Assembly (NCBI GenBank): GCA_015490215.1
Contig: WFYH01000132.1
Span: 1-10,366 of the forward strand
Source of the DNA: Aquificaceae bacterium
GTDB taxonomy: Bacteria; Aquificota; Aquificia; Aquificales; Aquificaceae
Direction: 5' to 3'
DNA: 10,366 bases
Part shown: piece by piece, positions 1 to 6,494 of the stretch
Layout: each line of letters starts with the position of its first letter
Numbering within the stretch: the first letter of the stretch is position 1
Made by a program: the position numbers and the translations under genes
The notes under the pieces: generated by a model
What the model was told of the DNA's origin: nothing
The model's database searches: none
What the model saw: the letters and a program-made list of their open reading frames with translations, nothing else

Positions 1-210
1 CTTGTGAAGAAGCGTAGCTTCCCTTCCCTTAATCCTAAAAGTCAAAAACCTTTCCTCTTCCAGATCCGCCCTGTCTATCTCATCCCCGCCTTCAAAGGTT
101 ACGTTGGAAGGATCCTTTATCTGCTGAGAAGCAGATTTCAAAAGCTCCTCTCTGCGTCTTAGGAGTGTCTCCCTTATCTCCTTTATCTGCTCGGGCGTGA
201 GATGTTCCAT
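1..210 (-). CDS. dksA: DksA/TraR-family RNA polymerase-binding regulator, N-terminal 70 residues (runs off left edge)
   Basis: Reading the minus strand from an ATG at 210-208 gives 70 uninterrupted codons to the window edge, beginning MEHLTPEQIKEIRETLL. An N-terminal helical, charged stretch (residues 5-32) is followed by GGDEIDRADLEEERF. This contains Asp43-x-x-Asp46-x-Ala48, matching the DxxDxA motif at the coiled-coil tip of DksA, which acts in the RNA polymerase secondary channel. The next stretch, RIKGREATLL (59-68), resembles the second coiled-coil helix of the family. The C-terminal zinc-finger half lies outside the window, so its cysteines cannot be checked. DksA proteins modulate transcription initiation, classically with ppGpp. 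No Shine-Dalgarno sequence precedes the ATG; a -10-like box lies 11 nt upstream. Family assignment is fairly sure; the exact subfamily (DksA or another TraR-type protein) is not. Confidence 0.82.
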   Translation of the reverse strand, partial: MEHLTPEQIKEIRETLLRRREELLKSASQQIKDPSNVTFEGGDEIDRADLEEERFLTFRIKGREATLLHK

Positions 211-221
211 TTACCGTTACA

Positions 222-227
222 ATTTTA
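222..227 (-). promoter_or_regulatory. Possible -10 box for dksA
   Basis: The minus strand reads TAAAAT at 227-222, 11 nt before the dksA-like ATG. It differs from TATAAT at one position. No good -35 hexamer was found at 16-18 nt spacing. If used, transcription would start only a few bases before the ATG, giving an almost leaderless mRNA, which fits the lack of a Shine-Dalgarno sequence. Confidence 0.3.
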
Positions 228-264
228 ACTAAATCTGCGCCCCAAGTCCCCTTCCGTAAGTTAG

Positions 265-473
265 GGGATACAAGTTCTGGTTTCAGTCTTACTTCATTTA
301 AACAAGCGCTTTGAGCAAGTGGACAAACGCTTTGAACAAATAGACAAGCGGTTTTAGTGGACATAATGGTAGCAATTTTCGCAGGTCAGTTTACGCTCGT
401 GGGAGTCGTTATAGCTTTTGCTTGGTGGAATAGAAGAACTATAATCAGAGAGGCAAAGAGGCAAACCCTTTAA
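265..473 (+). pseudogene. Frameshifted remnant of a coiled-coil plus C-terminal membrane-helix protein
   Basis: Two adjacent plus-strand frames together look like the end of one protein. The first (265-354, stop TAG at 355) ends NKRFEQVDKRFEQIDKRF, a heptad-type coiled coil encoded by near-identical 21-bp units. The second frame, read through an ATG at 366 to a stop at 471-473, gives MVAIFAGQFTLVGVVIAFAW followed by WNRRTIIREAKRQTL: a single hydrophobic helix then a basic tail. Coiled coil followed by one C-terminal membrane helix is a recurring arrangement in small proteins of this bacterial group (from memory, not searched). The frames differ by one shift near the T-run at 352-355, and the first frame has no start codon (TAG at 262-264), so the gene looks 5'-truncated and frameshifted. 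The alternative is two chance short frames, but the heptads and membrane helix make that less likely. Confidence 0.5.
301..354 (+). repeat. 21-bp imperfect tandem repeat coding heptads (about 2.6 copies)
   Basis: Units begin at 301, 322 and 343 (the last partial). Each encodes [N/D]-K-R-F-E-Q-[V/I], so two complete heptads and a third partial one. Copies differ mainly at wobble positions (for example CGC TTT GAG against CGC TTT GAA), which indicates duplication of coding sequence under protein-level constraint. It is part of the decayed coiled-coil gene. Confidence 0.7.
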
Positions 474-536
474 GACTACTTGGCGATTTTGAAGCTGAGC
501 TAAAACTTTATGATCTTCGCCAAGGTAAAAAAGCTC

Positions 537-567
537 TTGGGAGAAACCGTAGGAGAGGCCTTATAAT
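537..567 (+). promoter_or_regulatory. Possible sigma-70-type promoter of the mqnD-led operon
   Basis: A perfect TATAAT lies at 562-567, with TTGGGA at 537-542 as a possible -35 (spacer 19 nt, a little long). The ATG of the next gene is at 578, so transcription from this box would begin about 4 nt before the start codon. No Shine-Dalgarno sequence lies between, consistent with a near-leaderless message. The rest of 474-577 shows nothing else convincing. Confidence 0.42.
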
Positions 568-577
568 AACTACCACA

Positions 578-1414
578 ATGAAGATAAGGATAGCTCACAG
601 CCCCGACTCGGACGATGCCTTTATGTTTTACCCCCTCGTTAAGGGGTTGATAGACACTGAGGGTTTTGAGATAGAGCATGTCCTTGCCGATATAGAAACA
701 CTAAACAGAGCTGCCCTTGAGGGTAAATACGAGATTTCAGCTATATCCTTTCATGCTTACCCTTATGTAGCCGACAAGTATTTAGTCCTCCCGAGCGGGG
801 GAAGTGTAGGGGACGGCTACGGTCCGGTTGTGGTGGCCAAGGAGCCTTTAGAGTCGCTTAAGGGTAAAAGGATAGCAGTCCCCGGAACCTTGACCACAGC
901 CTTTTTGACCTTAAGGCTCTACGAACCCGACTTTGAGCACGTAGTTATTCCCTTTGACAGGATACTTGATGCTGTTGAAGAGGGAAAAGTTGATGCAGGT
1001 CTTGTGATACACGAAGGTCAGCTTACTTACAAGGATAGGGGTCTTCACAGGGTGGTGGATTTGGGTAAGTGGTGGAAGGAGAAAACCGGGCTTCCCCTGC
1101 CGTTGGGCTGTAATGTAGTAAGAAAAGATCTCGGTAAGGAGGTTATAAAGAGGATAGAAAGGCTCATGCGCAAAAGTGTTGAATATGCTCTCAAAGAGAG
1201 GGAGAAAGCCCTCTCATACGCTGTGGACTTCGCAAGGGATCTCAAGGAGGATGTAAATAGAACCGAAAAGTTTGTAAGCATGTATGTAAACGAAAGAACC
1301 GTAGACTACGGTGAAGACGGAAGGAGGGCAGTGAGACTCCTTCTGAAGATGGGCAGGGAAAGGGGTATCATAAAAACGGAGGTGCCCGAGGTTATATTCT
1401 CGGACGAGATATGA
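578..1414 (+). CDS. mqnD: MqnD-type enzyme of the futalosine menaquinone pathway (MqnA/MqnD family)
   Basis: The 278-aa product has the periplasmic-binding-protein-like fold family of MqnA/MqnD. MqnD converts cyclic dehypoxanthine futalosine to 1,4-dihydroxy-6-naphthoate in the cytoplasm. Matching features are IETLNRAALEGKYEISAIS (39-57), SGGSVGDGYGPVVVAK (73-88), VPGTLTTAFL (101-110), FDRIL (126-130), AGLVIHEGQLTY with His145 (the proposed catalytic histidine in Thermus MqnD lies in the equivalent HES..TY motif), and LGKWWKEKTGLPLPLG (162-177). Length is normal and there is no signal peptide, arguing against a transport binding protein. The N-terminal motif is HSPDSDDAFMFY rather than the common SPCPNDTF, so this may be the alternative MqnD-like branch. 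It heads a plus-strand run; the next ATG follows 12 nt after its stop. The start is chosen as the ATG giving the standard N terminus right after the signature strand. Confidence 0.8.
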   Translation: MKIRIAHSPDSDDAFMFYPLVKGLIDTEGFEIEHVLADIETLNRAALEGKYEISAISFHAYPYVADKYLVLPSGGSVGDGYGPVVVAKEPLESLKGKRIAVPGTLTTAFLTLRLYEPDFEHVVIPFDRILDAVEEGKVDAGLVIHEGQLTYKDRGLHRVVDLGKWWKEKTGLPLPLGCNVVRKDLGKEVIKRIERLMRKSVEYALKEREKALSYAVDFARDLKEDVNRTEKFVSMYVNERTVDYGEDGRRAVRLLLKMGRERGIIKTEVPEVIFSDEI

Positions 1415-1426
1415 AAGGGTGGGGAG

Positions 1427-2578
1427 ATGCTAAAAACCTACCTTATCAAAGATACGGATATAGCGCTCATTGATCTAAAAAAGCTCTTAGAGGATGCCCG
1501 CCTGAGGAAGCTGACGGGCTTTTTGCACGTCTCCTACTGGGACAGGGACGACTTTCTGCTCCTACATCAGGGAAAGCCAGTAAGGAGCGTTGCCTTCCAT
1601 CAGGACGGGAGGACCGTTTTCGGGGACCCCAACGGCTTTGGGTTCGTTAGCCAGTGGGGAACGGTTACCCTTGCAGAAACAGGTCTTGACGATCTGGTGG
1701 GTCTGCAGGAGGCTGGTCTGTATGTTCTTAAAGAAAAGGGGATAAACCTTTTCCCGTGCGGGACGCCCGTTCAGTCGGATATACCCATGACCTACTTGGA
1801 TATAGACAGGGTATTCCTCTTGGCAAAGAAGAGCCATGTAGACGGCTATGCGGCTTTTTACACGCCTACGGGTCTGATAGGGACGGTTGTCTTTCAAGGG
1901 GGCGAACCCGTGGGAGCGGTTGGTCCGAGGGGATCAAAGGACACAAGCGGTATAAAGGGCATAGCCTCCTCGGTCATACCTCCCAAGAGTTTTGTGACCC
2001 TTTACACCCTTGAGAGCGACCTTATACCCTTCTTTCTCTCAATATGCAGGGGCGGTGTCAGATACCTTGAAACGGAGGAGATCCCCGAGGACTTCAGCGG
2101 TGTGGTAGTTACGGGGGCACGGGGAACTTACAGATACGATCTCTTCTTCAGGGGTACGGGTGTGGGCACCCTCTTTAAAGAGAGGGGAGTCTTTATCTGG
2201 GATGAGGGAAGAAAGAGGGAAATAAGCGACAAGATAGACGGACTCCCGGGAAAGGAAAGGTTCGTATTTGAGGTTGATCTAAGCGTGGAGCTTAAACCCC
2301 TTGAGTTTTCACCCGATGAGCTTAAGGCTAAGGAGGAAACCCAAGAGGTTCCCGCAGAAAGTGTAGACAAAATAAAGGCGCTCTTTGTAAGGGAGATGGG
2401 ACCGGTGGGCAGGATTATATGGGAAAAGATCCTTGAAGAGTTTCATCTGAAGGAGGGGAACATGACCTTACGCCAGCTTTCCATACTTGTGGACAGGCTG
2501 AAAGAAGAGTTTCCCGAAGAGGAAGCAAGAAGGGAATTTATTGTTAAGGTAAGGGAGATAGTTCCTAACTTAAGCTAA
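1427..2578 (+). CDS. Uncharacterised 383-aa protein with three similar beta-rich modules and a helical C-terminal domain
   Basis: I do not recognise a named family with certainty. Three stretches share a pattern of short beta strands ending in a Gly-containing turn: residues 30-55 (TGFLHVSY to GKPVRSV), 138-165 (VDGYAAFYTPTGLIGTVVF to GGEPVGAV) and 223-250 (SGVVVTG to GVGTLF). The first two recall the DUF4388/PATAN-type fold often found in proteins linked to Roadblock and GTPase signalling. After an acidic linker (290-310), residues 312-380 are helical, with FVREMGPVGRIIWEKILEEF and then a Leu/Glu-rich helix pair. A similar GPxxRxxxxK helical domain ends some bacterial signalling proteins (DUF8082-like; weak recollection). 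No signal peptide or membrane helix is seen, so it is likely cytoplasmic. GGGTGGGGAG just before the ATG is a good ribosome site. The gene lies 12 nt after mqnD and 14 nt before the receptor gene, in a signalling operon. Confidence 0.7.
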   Translation: MLKTYLIKDTDIALIDLKKLLEDARLRKLTGFLHVSYWDRDDFLLLHQGKPVRSVAFHQDGRTVFGDPNGFGFVSQWGTVTLAETGLDDLVGLQEAGLYVLKEKGINLFPCGTPVQSDIPMTYLDIDRVFLLAKKSHVDGYAAFYTPTGLIGTVVFQGGEPVGAVGPRGSKDTSGIKGIASSVIPPKSFVTLYTLESDLIPFFLSICRGGVRYLETEEIPEDFSGVVVTGARGTYRYDLFFRGTGVGTLFKERGVFIWDEGRKREISDKIDGLPGKERFVFEVDLSVELKPLEFSPDELKAKEETQEVPAESVDKIKALFVREMGPVGRIIWEKILEEFHLKEGNMTLRQLSILVDRLKEEFPEEEARREFIVKVREIVPNLS

Positions 2579-2592
2579 AAGGAGGGGCTGAC

Positions 2593-3708
2593 ATGGTAGG
2601 GAGATTTTTCAAGAACGCATCCCTTATAGAGAAGTTCGTTGTCCCGAACGTCATTATCCTCGTCCTTTTGATAGGTTCGGTGGCGGGTCTAAGTTACGTG
2701 CTTTTGCAGCAGCAACTCCAAAAGCAGGCAAAGGACATACTTGACAACGGCTACAAGATCTTTCAGGAGCAGATAAAGAACAGGGAAAGACTCGGTCTTT
2801 CGGTTGCCTACCTTGTAAGCTTGGATCCCCAAGTAAAGAAAGCTTTCAAGGAAAGAAAGAGAAACCTCCTCTACAAATACGTGAAGGTGAGATCGGATCT
2901 TGAAATGCTCACCGACAGCTACGACCTGAGGCTCCACTTCGTCGCCCCTGTAGCCATCTCCTTCTTCAGGACTTGGAACCCCGAGAGGTTTGGAATAGAC
3001 GCTTCAAAGTTCAGGAAGCTCCTCGTTACCGTGGCTCAGAGGCGTGCACCCCAAAAGGGCGTTGAAGTAGGTCTCAAGAGAACATTGGTGTCGGGCGCCG
3101 TTCCCGTGGTTGATAAAAACGAGTATCTGGGAGCGGTTGAGCTTATAACCCCCTTTAACCCCATCCTTGACGAACTCAAACAGCTAACGGGCATGGACAC
3201 GGTCGTCCTCATAAAGAAGAAAGCTGCGACCCACTCTGAATGGGCGGTAAGGGCGGAAAAGATCGGTGACTACCTCCTCTACTACGAAACTAACCCCATA
3301 CTGAGGAACACCCTACTCAAGGCTATGGAGGTTCCCGATAAGGTGTTTATAGTGGAGCACTACGCTGTTGTGGCTAAGCCGATAATAGACTACTCCAAGA
3401 GGAACATAGGTTTACTCCTGTTGGGCTACGATCTCACGCCCATAGTAGACTCTTACAAACAGCTGGGTATCTATATACTCATGATCATATTCACCGGTGT
3501 AATCTTCAGCTTCTTCATTTCTTATCTGATATTCCGCAAATACGTTGAAGAACCCATAAACACCCTCATAGAGCACACCGAGAGGATAAGTATGGGCGAC
3601 GTTGACCAGAAGATACCCATAGACTCCAAGGACGAGATAGGCAGACTGGCAGAAGCTTTTGACAGGATGAGGATAAGCATCAAGAAAGTAATGGATCTGC
3701 TAAAATGA
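2593..3708 (+). CDS. Membrane receptor with periplasmic Cache-type sensor and HAMP domain, no output domain
   Basis: The 371-aa protein has a membrane helix at about 16-38, a periplasmic region at about 39-290, a second membrane helix at about 291-314 and a HAMP domain at about 315-366 (EEPINTLIEHTERISMGDV, then DEIGRLAEAFDRM). It ends five residues later. The sensor region contains FFRTWNPERFG (124-134), FRKLLVTVAQ, GVEVGLKRTLVSGAVPVV (156-173) and YLGAVELITPF (178-188). This order of motifs is typical of dCache_3-like ligand-binding domains of chemoreceptors and sensor kinases. HAMP normally passes a signal to a kinase, cyclase or methyl-accepting domain, but none is present and the stop is normal, so the partner must be a separate protein. 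AAAGGAGGGG is a strong ribosome site ahead of the ATG. Neighbouring Roadblock and GTPase genes are the obvious candidates for output (inference). Confidence 0.85.
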   Translation: MVGRFFKNASLIEKFVVPNVIILVLLIGSVAGLSYVLLQQQLQKQAKDILDNGYKIFQEQIKNRERLGLSVAYLVSLDPQVKKAFKERKRNLLYKYVKVRSDLEMLTDSYDLRLHFVAPVAISFFRTWNPERFGIDASKFRKLLVTVAQRRAPQKGVEVGLKRTLVSGAVPVVDKNEYLGAVELITPFNPILDELKQLTGMDTVVLIKKKAATHSEWAVRAEKIGDYLLYYETNPILRNTLLKAMEVPDKVFIVEHYAVVAKPIIDYSKRNIGLLLLGYDLTPIVDSYKQLGIYILMIIFTGVIFSFFISYLIFRKYVEEPINTLIEHTERISMGDVDQKIPIDSKDEIGRLAEAFDRMRISIKKVMDLLK

Positions 3709-3720
3709 GGTTGATAAAGG

Positions 3721-3775
3721 AAGGAGGGGGTATATCATAATGTCTTCGGGGAGGATGCCATGGAGCTTGACGTAA
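3721..3775 (+). promoter_or_regulatory. Double ribosome-binding site and 11-residue upstream ORF before the Roadblock gene
   Basis: Two strong Shine-Dalgarno sequences occur in a 51-nt gap. AAGGAGGGGG (3721-3730) precedes an ATG at 3740 that opens MSSGRMPWSLT and stops at 3773-3775. GGGGAGG (3748-3754) lies 5 nt before the ATG at 3760 of the Roadblock gene, in another frame. The second site decides the Roadblock start: there is no usable in-frame start further upstream. Whether the short frame is translated is unknown. Confidence 0.35.
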
Positions 3776-4251
3776 TTCAATACGAAATTGACGAAAGGCT
3801 GGAAAAGAAGATAATAGATGCCCTTAAGAACTTTGTCGTAAGAACCGATGCGGAGCTTGTAATCCTCTCGGACGATGCGGGAAGGATAATCACTTTCTAT
3901 GGAAAGGGTTTAGATGAAACTAAAGCGGAACTCCTTGCCAGCATAATAAGCGGTATCTTCGGGGCAGCCTTTGAGATGGCTAAGATGCTCTCGGAGGGAG
4001 ACTCCTTAGACGCAATCCAATACGAAAGCCAAAAGCAGAACGTCATAGTCAGGAGGGTGGGAAGCAGGTTTTTGGTGGGCGTCCTGTGTCCCAAAAACGT
4101 GGCTTTGGGAACTGTCAGGCTCTTCCTGAAAGAGCTTGCCAAGGACCTTGAAGGGCTGTTTGCCGAAGTAAAACCCAAGCCCTCACGCATCCTCAGGATG
4201 TCCCCCGAGGCTATAGAGGAGAAGCTTAACCAGATACTTGGGCTGTCATGA
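3760..4251 (+). CDS. Roadblock/LC7-domain protein, likely partner of the adjacent GTPase
   Basis: The 163-aa cytoplasmic protein carries a Roadblock/LC7 domain at about residues 18-132. An N-terminal helix is followed by AELVILSDDAGRIITFYGK (31-49), a long helix LLASIISGIFGAAFEMAKML (58-77), and beta strands NVIVRRVGSRFLVGVLCP (94-111), then a helix GTVRLFLKELAKDLEGL (117-133). This is the order seen in MglB, which acts as a GTPase-activating or exchange partner of Ras-like MglA in bacterial polarity control. A tail of about 30 residues (SRILRMSPEAIEEKLNQIL) extends beyond the domain. The stop overlaps the ATG of the GTPase gene (ATGA, 4248-4251), so the pair is translationally coupled, which supports a functional complex. 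It could be a non-GAP scaffold; sequence alone does not tell. Confidence 0.85.
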   Translation: MELDVIQYEIDERLEKKIIDALKNFVVRTDAELVILSDDAGRIITFYGKGLDETKAELLASIISGIFGAAFEMAKMLSEGDSLDAIQYESQKQNVIVRRVGSRFLVGVLCPKNVALGTVRLFLKELAKDLEGLFAEVKPKPSRILRMSPEAIEEKLNQILGLS

Positions 4252-4814
4252 AGCTGAAGGTGGTTTATTTTGGGGCTTCCCTTGCGGGCAAGAGCACCAA
4301 CGTTAAGGTTCTATACGATATGCTCAAGGAGCGGGGTGTGGCTAAGGGCGATTATATCTCTATGGAAACGGACGAGAACAGAACCCTCTTTGTGGAGATG
4401 TTCTTAAGCTCCATAAACTTGGACGGGCAGGAGATAGACATAAAGGTCCTCACCACCCCCGGACAGTTCAGGCTCCATCCCCTTAGGAAAGTGATAATGA
4501 AGGGGGTGGACGGTCTCGTATTCGTGGTTGACAGCTCCAAAGAGAGGGAGAACATAAACTTCCTAGTTCTCAGGGAAACCGCAGCTGTCTTGAAGGAGCA
4601 GGGTTTTGATCTTTACTCTCTTCCCGTGGTGGTCCAATATAACAAGAGGGACCTCCCCGACGCCCTACCCATAGACGAGCTGGAGCCCGTATGCAACCCT
4701 TGGGGAACGGAATACGTGGAGGCGGTAGCTGTAGAAGGCAAAGGCGTCCTTGAAACCTTTCAGTCAATTCTGAAAAAGATCCTCACCAGCAGGTCTATGG
4801 CTCAGACGGGTTGA
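4248..4814 (+). CDS. MglA-like Ras-superfamily small GTPase
   Basis: The 188-aa protein has all main GTPase motifs: P-loop GASLAGKST (9-17), a switch I region around ENRTLF with Thr46, a G3 segment TTPGQF (69-74) with Gln73, NKRD (132-135) for guanine specificity, and AVEGKG (161-166) near the G5 position. The TxPGQ form of G3, and the wording KGVDGLVFVVDS (85-96) and VVQYNKRDLP (128-137), place it with the MglA/Arf-like bacterial GTPases rather than Era, Der or Obg. MglA proteins switch between GTP and GDP forms to set the polar site of motility or secretion machinery. No lipid anchor or membrane helix is seen. The start ATG overlaps the stop of the Roadblock gene. The last 20 bp overlap, tail to tail, the end of lolA on the other strand. 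Confidence 0.9.
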   Translation: MKLKVVYFGASLAGKSTNVKVLYDMLKERGVAKGDYISMETDENRTLFVEMFLSSINLDGQEIDIKVLTTPGQFRLHPLRKVIMKGVDGLVFVVDSSKERENINFLVLRETAAVLKEQGFDLYSLPVVVQYNKRDLPDALPIDELEPVCNPWGTEYVEAVAVEGKGVLETFQSILKKILTSRSMAQTG

Positions 4815-5406
4815 CCCTTTGAATGTGAGCGTCCTTAGGAAGTTCCAACCTGAGCTGATCCTCGGTAACGGGTGCATTTTCCTCAAGGCGCTTGAACTCT
4901 AAAATAGTTTCCGTGCCCTCGGAGTCCCAGAAGACTACCTTCTTAACCCTCATGGAACTGTCTACGTAAAGGCGGAGTTTCACGAGTTGCTTGCTTTCTT
5001 TTTTTGGGACAAGTTCCAAGATGCGGTAACTTCCCTCTTTCCTTTCCTCTTTAAGCGAGAAAACTTCCGAGAAGGGCTTTGAAAAGAAAAGGAGGGACTC
5101 TACCACCGCCGGCTGATCGCTTTCGCTCACAAGGGCTTCCTTGTCTTCATGGTTGTAGACGATTGTCTTTCCGCTGTGGGAGGTTATGGTAACCCTCTCA
5201 GGTGAAAGGTAATCTATCCTAAAGCCCTTACCGCGGATTGAGATGAAAAGCCCCTCGCTTATGTCAGGCTTGGGATACCAAGTGTAGATTGTTTTTTGGA
5301 TAAAGTGTGCCCTGAGGGTGTTTACCTTTTCCAATCTTTTCTCAAGCTCCTCAAAGGTTCCCGACCATGAGAAAAAAACCAAGGCAAGGATAAAAGGCAC
5401 TATCAC
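4795..5406 (-). CDS. lolA: LolA-like periplasmic lipoprotein carrier
   Basis: The 203-aa product starts with a hydrophobic segment MIVPFILALVFFSWSG (1-16) that looks like a short signal peptide, then FEELEKRLEKVNTLRAHFIQ (18-37), the LolA-type opening in which a helix is followed by the xxxFxQ strand. Further family-like elements are EGLFISIRGKGFRIDYLSPE (51-70), a strand TIVYNHEDKEALVS, and VKLRLYVDSSMRVKKVVFWDSEG (142-164). LolA ferries lipoproteins across the periplasm to the outer membrane, so the cell is expected to be diderm. Size is typical. The start is GTG at 5406-5404, overlapping the TGA of the upstream peptidase gene (GTGA), so translation is coupled. It is the last gene of the ilvE-led operon. 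Overall similarity is moderate, so assignment to the LolA-like family is surer than strict LolA function. Confidence 0.75.
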   Translation of the reverse strand: MIVPFILALVFFSWSGTFEELEKRLEKVNTLRAHFIQKTIYTWYPKPDISEGLFISIRGKGFRIDYLSPERVTITSHSGKTIVYNHEDKEALVSESDQPAVVESLLFFSKPFSEVFSLKEERKEGSYRILELVPKKESKQLVKLRLYVDSSMRVKKVVFWDSEGTETILEFKRLEENAPVTEDQLRLELPKDAHIQRVNPSEP

Positions 5407-6494
5407 AGCTTTGGAAACCTCCTAAGGAAAGAGGTGAGAACTTCAAACCACATCTCAACAACATCCCAGTCCACCGCCTCGGGTATGTCGTAGAAGGTGT
5501 GCCTTAGTGTGAAGGGGTTTGAAGACAAAAACAGAGCCTGTACTCCTTTTCTTTTGAAGGGTATGTGATCGCTTCTGCCCCTTTTTCCTTCCCTGAAGGG
5601 TATGTGGATCTTGAGGTCGTTCAGGTGTTTGTAGAACTTTTCCATTATCTGCTCCCCGTTGTAGCCCTCCGCATCCTTGTATATCACCGCAGGGTTCTTC
5701 CAGCCCACCGAGTCTATGTTCACCACGTAGTAGGCGTGCTTCAGATTTTTCACGTGGTGCTTTGCGCCCTCAAGACCCATCTCCTCGCAGTCGGTTATCA
5801 TAAACCTGAGCCTGTAGGGGTAGAGGTAGGAATCCTTGAGTTTTTTCGCCAACATAAGCAGTAGGGCTACACCTACGGCGTTGTCTATCGCACCCCTGAC
5901 GAAGGGTTTGGTGTCAAGGTGGGCGGTTATGTAAATAAAGGGTCCCTTCCCCAAATCAAAAAGGATGTTCTCACCCCTCAGCTTCACTTTTTTGGTTTTG
6001 GACACGAGCTTTATCCTCTTTCCCACTATCGCCTTGGCGGTGTCCCTGTCAACGGACACGGTAGGCAGACTCCCTTCCTCTATGTTTCCTATAAAGGGTG
6101 AGTGAAGCTCTTCCATGTAAAAGATAACCCCGACTGCACCCCTTTCCTTCAACTCCCTGACCTTATCTGCCTCCCTTCTGCCGTTTACCTTCGCAAGGGC
6201 TATCTTTCCCCTAACGTCATCCTTTTCGTGGACCGCGTCTGCCTCCCTTTCCCCCCAAGGGCTTCCGACGAATGGATAGGCTTCAAGCTGGGTCCTGTTG
6301 ACGACTATGTAGCCGTCAACGGGAACGGTCTTCTCAACCTCAAAGGTTTCGGTTAAAAAATTCAGCTTATTTTTCTTGAGGAAGTCCTTTATAAACTTCC
6401 TACATGCCCTTATCCCCGGGGAAGAGCAGGTTCTGACGTGTTCGCTTAGGAACTCCGTTATCTCTCTAAGTTCTTCCGTGGTTTCACTTCTCAT
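5403..6494 (-). CDS. M28-family zinc aminopeptidase-like protein with PA-type insert, no signal peptide
   Basis: The 363-aa product shows the complete metal and catalytic set of M28 peptidases: His192 in ITAHLDTK, bridging Asp204 in GAIDNAVGV, Glu237-Glu238 in DCEEMGLEGA (catalytic base and zinc ligand), Asp261 in NIDSVG and His332 in LRHTFYDIPEAVD. SDHIPF (308-313) is a further family signature. Residues about 75-150 (DDVRGKIALAKV to ERGAVGVIFYMEE) resemble a protease-associated (PA) insert. Most M28 enzymes are secreted, but the N terminus here is polar (MRSETTEELREITEFL), so this one is probably cytoplasmic. The ATG at 6494 lies inside the end of ilvE (11-bp overlap) and its stop overlaps lolA, so it sits within a coupled three-gene operon. 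The substrate is unknown; an aminopeptidase feeding amino acids to IlvE is possible but only a guess. Confidence 0.85.
   Translation of the reverse strand: MRSETTEELREITEFLSEHVRTCSSPGIRACRKFIKDFLKKNKLNFLTETFEVEKTVPVDGYIVVNRTQLEAYPFVGSPWGEREADAVHEKDDVRGKIALAKVNGRREADKVRELKERGAVGVIFYMEELHSPFIGNIEEGSLPTVSVDRDTAKAIVGKRIKLVSKTKKVKLRGENILFDLGKGPFIYITAHLDTKPFVRGAIDNAVGVALLLMLAKKLKDSYLYPYRLRFMITDCEEMGLEGAKHHVKNLKHAYYVVNIDSVGWKNPAVIYKDAEGYNGEQIMEKFYKHLNDLKIHIPFREGKRGRSDHIPFKRKGVQALFLSSNPFTLRHTFYDIPEAVDWDVVEMWFEVLTSFLRRFPKL

Noticed and set aside
92..364. A 90-codon open frame on the minus strand
   Set aside because: It runs through the dksA-like gene in another frame and the remnant coiled coil, and its protein looks like low-quality shadow sequence; the dksA frame has clear family motifs.
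489..514. TTGAAG and TATGAT as a promoter for mqnD
   Set aside because: The spacer is only 14 nt, and the TATAAT at 562-567 is a better match.
510..566. Short plus-strand frame MIFAKVKKLLGETVGEAL before mqnD
   Set aside because: Only 18 codons, no ribosome site, and it ends inside the likely -10 box of mqnD; no support.
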